Positions 1 through 5,619 of a DNA stretch of 6,154 nucleotides are shown piece by piece. The notes beneath the pieces were generated by a model. It was not told the origin of the DNA. It ran no database searches and saw nothing but the letters and a program-made list of their open reading frames with translations. The first letter of the stretch is position 1. Every line of letters starts with the position of its first letter. Source of the DNA: Pseudomonadota bacterium (lineage in GTDB: Bacteria; Pseudomonadota; Alphaproteobacteria; Rhizobiales; Hyphomicrobiaceae); NCBI GenBank assembly GCA_021813195.1, contig JAKALI010000267.1, forward strand, positions 1 through 6,154, read 5' to 3'. The translations under genes and the position numbers were made by a program.

Positions 1-1
1 A

Positions 2-364
2 AAGCTGCATCAAGTGGTTCGCCTCGCAAACCAATTGTCATTGCCCGTGAACGTCGGAACTGAAATGAACACCTTCGGGCAGAAAATAATAGACGATTTC
101 AACGCGCCTGAGCTCGGTCCGGTACGCAAAGCTTTTCTGGACGGAGCTCATTTTATCTACGGACACACCTTGCTTCAACGCGCCCTGGGGTTGGGCTATC
201 AGAGTGGATGGGCGCAAGAGCACTTGTCTTCCCGGCGTGAGCGGGTCGACTTCTATACACAGATTGGATACCACGTCCGGCCGGGAAAAGCCAGCGTCGA
301 CAGGATAAGTGGTTTCAATCCATCGATGACGCCCGCCGATCTTCTGGTGAAATGTAGCGCGTGA
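2..364 (+). CDS. C-terminal part of an unidentified protein, possibly PHP-type metal hydrolase (5' end outside window)
   Basis: The frame is open from the left edge to the TGA at 362-364, so this is the last ~120 residues of a longer gene. A GTG at position 14 could be a start, but the open frame to its left and the mid-domain look of the sequence argue for a truncated view. The segment LANQLSLPVNVGTEMNTFGQ resembles the late beta-strand of a PHP or TIM-barrel-like metal-dependent hydrolase, in which a helix carrying 'lA.e.glp' leads into a strand ending in metal-binding residues. It is followed by an aromatic and His-rich stretch (GAHFIYGHTLLQRALGLGY) and a basic region. I do not recognise the family securely; the PHP suggestion is inference from this one pattern. 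The gene lies 92 bases before the alcohol dehydrogenase ATG on the same strand and could be cotranscribed with it. Confidence 0.6.
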   Translation, partial: KLHQVVRLANQLSLPVNVGTEMNTFGQKIIDDFNAPELGPVRKAFLDGAHFIYGHTLLQRALGLGYQSGWAQEHLSSRRERVDFYTQIGYHVRPGKASVDRISGFNPSMTPADLLVKCSA

Positions 365-456
365 GCAGGAAACAGAAACGAGAATGGAAATCGAAACCTC
401 GCGATACTGCTGTGAGGCGGTAACCATTCAGGTCTTGTTCCATATTGGGTCAACGA

Positions 457-1623
457 ATGCGCTTTGAATTCGCAACCGCTACACGGATTATCTTTGGATC
501 CGGAACACTCCAGGAAGCAGGAACAATCGCCGCCGAAATGGGCACGCGAATTCTGGTTGCCACGCGTGCATCGTCCGCCGATGCTGCGCCTCTGTTTGAT
601 GTACTAGGCGCGTATAACCTGAGTGTGGTGCCTTTTGCCGTGAGTGGCGAACCAACCGTCGAAATGGTTCGGGAAGGCGTGCGACTCGCCAAGCAGAGTG
701 GTAGTGACGGGGTCATTGGCTTTGGTGGCGGAAGTGTGATCGATACCGGAAAAGCAATTGCTGCCCTACTCACGAATGAAGGGGACTTGTTTGATTATCT
801 CGAAGTGATTGGAAAGGGGCAGGTGCTGACACGGCCGGCGGCGGCGTATATGGCCATTCCGACCACAGCCGGCACTGGCTCAGAAGTGACGCACAACGCG
901 GTGCTGGCTTCGCCCGAGCATCGCGTAAAGGTTAGTCTGCGCAGCCCGTGGATGCTGCCGCGCGTGGCTTTGATTGACCCGGAACTAACCTATAGAATGC
1001 CACCGAACGTCACAGCCAGCACGGGCTTGGATGCGCTCACGCAGGTGATCGAACCCTTCGTTTCAAACAAACCGAACGCGCTGACCGATCCCTTGTGCCG
1101 GGAAGGGATGCGTCGGGCCAGTCGTTCGTTACGTCTGGCCTACCAGCATGGCGAGGATGTGCAAGCGCGCGAGGACATGGCACTGACGAGTCTCTATGGC
1201 GGGCTGGCGCTAGCGAACGGGAAACTGGGAGCGGTGCATGGGTTCGCGGGTCCGCTGGGAGGATTGTTTCCTGCACCGCACGGCGCAATCTGCGGACGCC
1301 TCCTGCCCTTCGTTATGGGAATGAATGTCCGTGTCTTACAAGAGCGTTCTCCGGAGAATCCGATCTTGTCGCGGTATGACGAAATCGCACGAATCCTGAC
1401 CGGCCACGAGCAAGCGACGGCTCGCGACGGTGTCCATTGGATTCAGGAACTCTGCGAAGAACTGCGAGTGCCTTCGCTGTCTGCCTATGGGGTCAGACCA
1501 GAAGACCTGCCTCTTCTCATCGACAAGTCCTCCAATGCCAGCAGTATGCAGGGAAACCCAATCAAGCTTACCCCCGAAGAGATGAGAGAAATCCTGACCA
1601 AGGCCGCCGGACCAGGTTGGTGA
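457..1623 (+). CDS. Iron-containing alcohol dehydrogenase family protein
   Basis: This is a 388-residue group III (iron-type) alcohol dehydrogenase, the usual length for the family. These are cytosolic NAD(P)-dependent oxidoreductases acting on alcohols, aldehydes or ketones. The N-terminal Rossmann-like domain carries GFGGGSVIDTGKA (G88-A100) and PTTAGTGSE (135-143), the nucleotide-binding signatures. The C-terminal helical domain carries the metal site: Asp192 in GLDALTQ, His261 in GAVHG and His275 in PHG. The position of the usual second ligand (His four residues after the Asp) is Gln196, and the position of the second His of the HxxxH motif is Gly265. The protein may therefore use another metal or have altered activity, although Gln at 196 may be normal in its subgroup. 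I chose ATG 457 over the in-frame TTG at 445 because family proteins start close to the RFEFATATRIIFG strand; the Shine-Dalgarno site is weak for either. The substrate cannot be inferred. The gene converges with the kinase gene to its right. Confidence 0.93.
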   Translation: MRFEFATATRIIFGSGTLQEAGTIAAEMGTRILVATRASSADAAPLFDVLGAYNLSVVPFAVSGEPTVEMVREGVRLAKQSGSDGVIGFGGGSVIDTGKAIAALLTNEGDLFDYLEVIGKGQVLTRPAAAYMAIPTTAGTGSEVTHNAVLASPEHRVKVSLRSPWMLPRVALIDPELTYRMPPNVTASTGLDALTQVIEPFVSNKPNALTDPLCREGMRRASRSLRLAYQHGEDVQAREDMALTSLYGGLALANGKLGAVHGFAGPLGGLFPAPHGAICGRLLPFVMGMNVRVLQERSPENPILSRYDEIARILTGHEQATARDGVHWIQELCEELRVPSLSAYGVRPEDLPLLIDKSSNASSMQGNPIKLTPEEMREILTKAAGPGW

Positions 1624-1682
1624 AATGGCAAGATCAAGATCGATCGGCAAGAACATAAACGCGGTGCGTCGGCTAGCAGCGA

Positions 1683-2612
1683 TCAAGTCAATCTGTTAAC
1701 AACAACCTGGCGTTCCAATTCTTTCGCGGTCGAGATATCTACCGCGCCCGATTCCAGCGTCAGTACGCTAGCCGATGCGAGTGCAGTCGCCCACCGCAGC
1801 ACTGCATCCAGCCCGTCGCCCCGCAGCCAACCATCGACCAAGCCTGCCGACATCACATCGCCGCAGCCCATGGCATTGACCGCTCTCAGCCGCGGCACGT
1901 GCGCAAACCAGGTTCCAGTTTGGTGTGCCAACAAGGCGCCCTCTGCCCCAAATGATACAACCACGAATTCGATGCCGCGCTCCCGCAGCGATTTTGCCGC
2001 GGCGACGCTATCGTTCACGGACAAGAGCTTGCGTCCCATCGCTTCCTGCAACTCCCAACGATTGAGACGAAGCGCAAAAGGATGTACTTCAATTGCAGCG
2101 CGTAGGGATTCACCACTTGCGTCGACCATCGCACGGACATTGTGGCGTGCGGCTTCAGTCACCCACTCGGCATAGATCGTGGTCGGCACTCCGGGCGCTA
2201 CGCTGCCAGAGAGGGTCACATATTCTGCATGCGCGATGTGTTCACTGTAGGAGTGGCGAAGCTGTTCCAGTTCTTTTGGAAGTACCACCGCACCGCGTTC
2301 GTTGATTTCCGTTTCTTGATCTTTATCGACCTCGATAATCTTGGTATTTGTTCGAGTTGCTGCTATCGACACAAGGGACAAGTGAATATGCGGCGACTCC
2401 AGGGTCCGCCTATATAATTCTAAATCCGCAAGCCCCACGAATCCGAGTGCGGTCGTGTCAATTGATAGGGCTGCCAACGTTTTCGCGACGTTGAATCCCT
2501 TGCCACTTAAAGAAGTGTGAGTTTCGCGGACGATATTCTTCTCGTGCCACTTTAGACCTTCTACAAACAAAAGCCGATCGAGAGCCGGATTCAAAGTAAC
2601 GGTGAGAATCAT
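1683..2612 (-). CDS. 1-phosphofructokinase / PfkB-family hexose kinase
   Basis: This 309-residue protein belongs to the ribokinase-like PfkB superfamily, 1-phosphofructokinase/tagatose-6-phosphate kinase branch (FruK, LacC, PfkB). These cytosolic enzymes transfer phosphate from ATP to a sugar phosphate. Seen in order: the N-terminal strand MILTVTLNPALDR with the sugar-contacting Asp12; SGKGFNVAK (36-44), the substrate-binding signature, where the usual first Gly is Ser36; TLSGSVAPGVP in the middle; and VNAMGCGDVMSAG near the C terminus, the ATP/anion-hole motif with the catalytic base Asp252. The length is normal and all key residues are kept, so the gene looks functional. ATG 2612 is supported by GAGGG seven bases upstream (2620-2624). 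No fructose PTS gene is visible nearby, so fructose-1-phosphate is not certain; fructose-6-phosphate or tagatose-6-phosphate are alternatives. Its stop lies 59 bases from the stop of the convergent dehydrogenase. Confidence 0.93.
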   Translation of the reverse strand: MILTVTLNPALDRLLFVEGLKWHEKNIVRETHTSLSGKGFNVAKTLAALSIDTTALGFVGLADLELYRRTLESPHIHLSLVSIAATRTNTKIIEVDKDQETEINERGAVVLPKELEQLRHSYSEHIAHAEYVTLSGSVAPGVPTTIYAEWVTEAARHNVRAMVDASGESLRAAIEVHPFALRLNRWELQEAMGRKLLSVNDSVAAAKSLRERGIEFVVVSFGAEGALLAHQTGTWFAHVPRLRAVNAMGCGDVMSAGLVDGWLRGDGLDAVLRWATALASASVLTLESGAVDISTAKELERQVVVNRLT

Positions 2613-2952
2613 TTGCGGACCCTCAACATGTAAGCGTTCTTAATCTCCATTCGAACATTCATTGAGTTGTCTACATCCCTCCGCGTAGTTTGGATCGATA
2701 ATCGCACTACTGCGCGACGTGAATTCATAACTGCGATCAGTAATAGACCCAACTTGCGGATAGTTGGATCTGTTCCGCTTTTGCCTCAATGCCGATTTAG
2801 CATTTTGAATGTGCCTGGACTCGTCAGCAGACTGGATCAATAGGAAACTCCTTCAAAACAGCGACCGGCCGGCTTTCGGCAGTCGACTTTTTCAGTCCCG
2901 CTTCGAACTGCAGCTCCAAAAGCCCGGCACGACCGGAAACTGGGGGAGGACC

Positions 2953-2968
2953 GGATTGACGGATTGAC
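2953..2968. repeat. Tandem 8-bp direct repeat GGATTGAC
   Basis: GGATTGAC occurs twice head to tail with no gap (GTCAATCC twice on the minus strand), about 340 bases upstream of the kinase start. It could be a paired half-site for a regulator or simple replication slippage. The sequence alone does not decide. Confidence 0.5.
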
Positions 2969-3162
2969 GCGAGATACGCACTATTGAGTTTCGTATAAGT
3001 AATGGGACACATCATCATCGTTAGTAGAATACCCAACGGCCTGGTCGGCAACCGCGCGGCATGGACAGCCAGCAAATGTTAGCCGCTGTTGCCTTGAAAT
3101 CGTTGTTTCTTTTCCATTGAAGTATGGACGTGACTTTGATCCAGTGTCCGAGTTCTCGCCAG

Positions 3163-3174
3163 CGGCTTGTGCCG
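3163..3174. repeat. Short hairpin with GGCTTGTGCC core downstream of the CBS gene
   Basis: CGGC-TTGT-GCCG forms a perfect 4-bp stem with a 4-base loop, 21 bases beyond the minus-strand CBS stop. The same 10-base core recurs at 5597-5606, just beyond another minus-strand stop. No T-run follows on the minus strand, so it is not a typical intrinsic terminator. Confidence 0.4.
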
Positions 3175-3195
3175 TCAAAGACGAGCGAAGGCTTT

Positions 3196-3633
3196 TCAGG
3201 ACAAAACGCGGGGTGGTCGCCCAATGAGCTCCTCAATCTCGAGCTTTTGCTCAGCGATGATCGCCTTACCTACATCTCCAATTGAAATCACGCCGATCAG
3301 CCGATCCCCCTCGAAAACGGGCAAATGCCGCTGACGCATCTCCGCCATCAGTGCCATGCACTCTTCGATGGTGTCGTCAGGCCCCACGTACATCACCTTT
3401 TCGGTCATGATCTCCCGAACGGGCGTCTCCTTGGAGAATCTCCCTTTGAGGATGACCTTTCTCGCGTAATCTCGCTCCGACATAATGCCCACAAGCTTGC
3501 CGGCGTCGATGACCATCAAGGCTCCGACGTCCTTTTCGGCCATCAGTTCGAGTGCCTCGTACACCGTGGCATCCGGTGCGACTGACCAGATGTCATGCCC
3601 TTTGGCTTGCAGAAGTTCTCCGACGGTCTTCAT
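3196..3633 (-). CDS. Two-CBS-domain protein, probable adenine-nucleotide sensor
   Basis: This 145-residue soluble protein consists almost wholly of a CBS pair (Bateman module). CBS 1 spans about residues 8-62, with the strand GALMVID (37-43) and LVGIMSERDYARK (47-59). CBS 2 spans about residues 70-127, with PVREIMT (71-77), RHLPVFEGDRLIGVISIGD (102-120) and the ribose-contacting Ser117/Asp120 pattern. Stand-alone CBS pairs of this length usually bind AMP, ATP, SAM or NAD and regulate partner proteins; the ligand and partner here are unknown. ATG 3633 is well supported by AAAGGAG (3641-3647) seven bases upstream. The gene is 140 bases downstream of the thioredoxin-fold fragment on the same strand. 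It could be read from an upstream promoter, but the strong ribosome site and the gap allow its own transcript. The family assignment is very secure; the physiological role is not. Confidence 0.95.
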   Translation of the reverse strand: MKTVGELLQAKGHDIWSVAPDATVYEALELMAEKDVGALMVIDAGKLVGIMSERDYARKVILKGRFSKETPVREIMTEKVMYVGPDDTIEECMALMAEMRQRHLPVFEGDRLIGVISIGDVGKAIIAEQKLEIEELIGRPPRVLS

Positions 3634-3773
3634 GCCTCAACTCCTTTCTCGAATGGCGACAGTCCGGTGGTCTCCCATCCTGTGTTGATGAGCGAGGACA
3701 ACGGCAGACGCGAGAGCCTTTCGCCGTATGTAGAATGGTCGCGAGGCGCAGGTTAGCCCAAGTCCTGCTCACC

Positions 3774-3968
3774 TCACATCGCCCCAATCTCATCGCTGAT
3801 AGCCGCGCGGACCTGATCCTCCGTGACCGGGCCAAAGAACTTGATCTTCCCATTGGCCAAGATTCCGTCAGCTACGCCATAGCGCGCAAGTGCCTCGGTT
3901 TCTGCCGGCACCTCCCTCACCGCCACCTGGTCGCCAAACTCGCGAGCAACTTTCCGAATTGCCAGCAC
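3774..3968 (-). CDS. Thioredoxin-fold small protein lacking its N-terminal CxxC part, probably a truncated remnant
   Basis: The 64 residues read as helix (VLAIRKVAREFGDQ), strand (VAVREVPA), helix (EALARYGVA), strand with turn (GILANGKIKFFGPV) and final helix (TEDQVRAAISDEI). This is the order of the C-terminal two thirds of a small thioredoxin/glutaredoxin-like domain of the 'redox-active disulfide' type. The first strand and the CxxC that should precede the first helix are absent. The frame is open upstream to a TAG at 4068-4070, but GTG 3968 is the only start codon in it. The ~33 residues upstream hold one lone Cys and no CxxC. The Shine-Dalgarno site before GTG 3968 is poor (GTGAAG). I infer a 5'-truncated, probably inactive gene; a genuine CxxC-free family member is the alternative. 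It follows the prenyltransferase gene by ~200 bases on the same strand. Confidence 0.5.
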   Translation of the reverse strand: MLAIRKVAREFGDQVAVREVPAETEALARYGVADGILANGKIKFFGPVTEDQVRAAISDEIGAM

Positions 3969-4164
3969 GGCTGACGCTTCACCCGCGCGTCGAGCCGCAA
4001 CCCAAGACGCGTCGGGAGCAAGCGCGGCTTGGGCAGCGAAACCGCAAGTATGTTGAAAAGCGCGATCCTACCGTTGAAAAGGAGCAAACTCGAAACCTGA
4101 ATTTACGATGCGCCCAAATGCCAAAAGGCACGAGGCGATGGGTGTAGCGACCACATTGCTCCAA

Positions 4165-5058
4165 CTATCCAATAAACAGTCCGGTGGCAACCAGCAAAGG
4201 GGTTAAGATGTTGATCACTACATTCGCACTCAGCAAGGGCGTGAGTCTCTTGATCTCATTGGCATACCGGTATGCTCCAACCGCTACAGGCACCGCGATC
4301 ACCAGAGTGAGTAGCCCGGCAAGGCTAAACTTGGGCAGATACGCAAAGGCAACGCCGAGGACAATCGTCACGTAGTCCAGCAATAAGAACGCGCCGTAGA
4401 CCAAACTGCTGGTCTGTCGACCCACGGCAATGGGAAAGTGCCGCCGTCCTACTCTTTGGTCGGCTTCGACATCTGGAAACTGATTCAGCAGCAGCAGGTC
4501 ATTCACCAAGAAGAAGGGCACCAGCGAGGCCACGAACGCTGTCCACGTGTATTCGCCTGTCAGCGCGAAACTTGTCCCCATGACCATCAACGGGCCGAAG
4601 CCCACGCCGGGGGCAATCAAACACAGGAGCGGATTGCGGGTCAGCCAAACGGTATAGACGAGTATGACGAGCATTCCAAGGAGGCCCAGCGGCAGAAGCA
4701 ATAGACCGCGGAGGTAGAGGAAATACAAACCGATCAAGGCGGTGATGCCAAGAGAAACCAGCCCGGTGCCCAAAGCCTGTTTGGCCAAGCCGGGCCTTTC
4801 CTGCAAGGTTCCGCTGCCGCCGCTAAAAGGCGTTTGTTCCGTTTGGGCGTCCAAGCCGCTCTTGAAATCAAAATACTCGTTGAGAACGTTCACGCTGATG
4901 TGAGCAGAAATAGCCCCAATCAGCGCCAGGACAAAATGAAGGGCGCTTACTCGGCCCGCCGTCCAGACAGCTGCTCCTAGCCCTAATACAACACAAGCAG
5001 GAGTTAGGATTAGAAAGGGGATGCGCATTGGCCCTAAGAGATATTTTGATTCGCCCAT
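4165..5058 (-). CDS. UbiA-family prenyltransferase (MenA-like)
   Basis: This is a complete 297-residue integral membrane protein of the UbiA superfamily, which transfers a polyprenyl chain from its diphosphate to an aromatic or other acceptor in quinone, heme or lipid synthesis. Aspartate motif 1 is NVLNEYFDFKSGLD (57-70, Asp64 and Asp70), followed by TPFSGGSGTL (76-85), a stretch typical of MenA-like and related bacterial enzymes. Aspartate motif 2 is NQFPDVEAD (192-200, Asp196 and Asp200). Both bind Mg-diphosphate. About nine hydrophobic segments can be seen, roughly at 13-33, 38-56, 96-116, 118-138, 143-165, 172-192, 213-235, 240-262 and 275-296. ATG 5058 is supported by AAGGAAGG four bases upstream. 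No menaquinone or ubiquinone genes are visible nearby, so the acceptor is unknown; a 1,4-dihydroxy-2-naphthoate role is possible but unproved. The gene lies 23 bases after a metallo-beta-lactamase fragment on the same strand. Confidence 0.93.
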   Translation of the reverse strand: MGESKYLLGPMRIPFLILTPACVVLGLGAAVWTAGRVSALHFVLALIGAISAHISVNVLNEYFDFKSGLDAQTEQTPFSGGSGTLQERPGLAKQALGTGLVSLGITALIGLYFLYLRGLLLLPLGLLGMLVILVYTVWLTRNPLLCLIAPGVGFGPLMVMGTSFALTGEYTWTAFVASLVPFFLVNDLLLLNQFPDVEADQRVGRRHFPIAVGRQTSSLVYGAFLLLDYVTIVLGVAFAYLPKFSLAGLLTLVIAVPVAVGAYRYANEIKRLTPLLSANVVINILTPLLVATGLFIG

Positions 5059-5081
5059 GACACCTTCCTTGTTGCCTCACC

Positions 5082-5309
5082 TTACATCTGTGGAAATTTT
5101 CCTGCCGCATCCATGATCACTGGTCCGTGACCGGCACACACGACCTGCGTACCCAACGCGGCTTGCACTTTCACTGACGCGTTCACATCGTACCGATCCC
5201 AGGTATTCGCACGGCGTGAACCGCGAAGGATGCCTTGGTCCGAAACCAAGGAATCACCGACGAACAACACACCTGCCGGCGACGCGCGTAGAACATTCTC
5301 TTCTTTCAC
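5082..5309 (-). pseudogene. C-terminal fragment of a metallo-beta-lactamase-fold hydrolase
   Basis: The 75-residue frame contains AGVLFVGDSLV (12-22), whose Asp19 matches the bridging metal ligand of the fold, and VVCAGHGPV (56-64), whose His61 matches the last metal-ligand histidine. These are the last two of the family's five motifs. The N-terminal half with the HxHxDH motif is missing; I found no trace of it in the neighbouring frames upstream. The frame opens only at a TGA at 5322-5324. The only good start is GTG 5309, which overlaps the stop of the preceding small ORF as GTGA and would allow coupled translation. The natural-looking end (TAA) and 23-base spacing to the prenyltransferase suggest that an original gene headed this pair and lost its 5' portion. 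A product without the first metal motif should not be an active hydrolase. Confidence 0.7.
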
Positions 5310-5464
5310 CGCCCGCAGACGTCAAATTCTTCAACCTCAATCTCGTCGTCGCCCAGGTCAAGCACCATCGAAGAGACTTGCACCTCAAACCAACTCGTGA
5401 GCATGTGAAAGTCGCGTTTCTTCGGCCAGACTTTTTCGTCCAGATCCCAGGTTGGCCAGTTCAT
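5306..5464 (-). CDS. Hypothetical 52-residue acidic protein
   Basis: I do not recognise this protein. The product begins MNWPTWDLDEKVWPKKRDFH and continues with MLTSWFEVQVSSMVLDL and a very acidic tail (GDDEIEVEEFDV) ending CGR. Four tryptophans, the regular alternation of the SSMVLDL strand and the composition look like real protein rather than a shadow frame. No overlapping frame on either strand looks better. ATG 5464 was chosen; the frame stays open upstream to a possible TTG at 5569, but the extra 35 residues are low-complexity and look untranslated. No strong Shine-Dalgarno site is present. The stop overlaps the GTG of the metallo-beta-lactamase fragment. The protein could be a complete small gene, or the head of a gene cut by the same rearrangement that truncated the hydrolase. 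Confidence 0.45.
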   Translation of the reverse strand: MNWPTWDLDEKVWPKKRDFHMLTSWFEVQVSSMVLDLGDDEIEVEEFDVCGR

Positions 5465-5588
5465 GCTCGAAGATTTCCGACTTTCGACCAACGCGTTGGC
5501 GTGGTCGGCGTTTGCGCGGGTTCCCGCTGTTTCCCGAAAGGTCGTGGTCTGTAGCGACTCGTTGGGCAAACCTGCGGCGAGGGGATGA

Positions 5589-5619
5589 CGCTGCGAGGCT
5601 TGTGCCTCCTACTCCAGCG
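5589..5619. repeat. Imperfect palindrome across the 163-residue gene's stop, sharing the GGCTTGTGCC core
   Basis: Outer arms CGCTG (5589-5593) and CAGCG (5615-5619) and inner arms GAGGC (5595-5599) and GCCTC (5604-5608) enclose a TTGT loop. The structure covers the TAG at 5609-5611. It lacks a T-run, so it is not a typical intrinsic terminator. It could be a dispersed palindromic repeat or an mRNA 3'-end stabiliser. Confidence 0.4.

Larger units (their letters stand above)
2613..3195. other. Intergenic stretch without a convincing gene
   Basis: About 580 bases lie between the CBS protein stop and the kinase start, both genes reading leftward. Several 65-85 codon frames are open on the minus strand, but none gives a recognisable domain or natural-looking protein composition. 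The best signal-supported one starts with TTG at 2840, preceded by AAGGAG seven bases upstream, and runs to 2640; its hydrophilic product matches nothing I know. The stretch should hold the kinase promoter, but I see no strong -35/-10 pair; TTGGGT-17-TATGAA on the minus strand around 2730-2760 is the nearest match and is weak. It also contains a tandem GGATTGAC pair (2953-2968), a widely separated 10-base inverted repeat (2831-2840 and 3136-3145) and a small hairpin at 3163-3174. It may include decayed coding sequence. Confidence 0.6.

Noticed and set aside
38..427. 129-codon minus-strand frame at the left end
   Set aside because: It lies opposite the better-looking plus-strand C-terminal frame, and its product has no domain-like pattern and mixed low-quality composition.
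1037..1379. Minus- and plus-strand frames of 83-94 codons inside the dehydrogenase gene
   Set aside because: They overlap the well-supported dehydrogenase codons and give Arg/Ser/Pro-rich products typical of shadow frames.
1624..1682. Possible bidirectional terminator between the convergent genes
   Set aside because: I found no GC-rich stem followed by a T-run on either strand in the 59 bases.
2824..3075. 83-codon minus-strand frame ending IDPVC, which recalls the DPVCGM start of YHS domains
   Set aside because: The stop follows the Cys directly, no continuation of a YHS domain appears in any frame, and the rest has no recognisable features.
3593..3853. 86-codon minus-strand frame between the CBS gene and the thioredoxin fragment
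   Set aside because: Its product is Arg/Ser-rich and it overlaps both supported genes in another frame.
4119..4131. ATGCC-AAAA-GGCAC mini-hairpin downstream of the prenyltransferase as a terminator
   Set aside because: The stem is only 4-5 bp and the bases after it on the minus strand are TTTGGGCG, too weak for an intrinsic terminator.
3890..4147. 85-codon plus-strand frame opposite the thioredoxin fragment
   Set aside because: The Arg/Pro/Gln-rich product lacks structure, and the opposite strand has a clear thioredoxin-fold pattern.
4438..4704. 88-codon plus-strand frame inside the prenyltransferase gene
   Set aside because: It is antisense to the aspartate-motif region of a strongly supported membrane protein; its Gln/His-rich product is a shadow.
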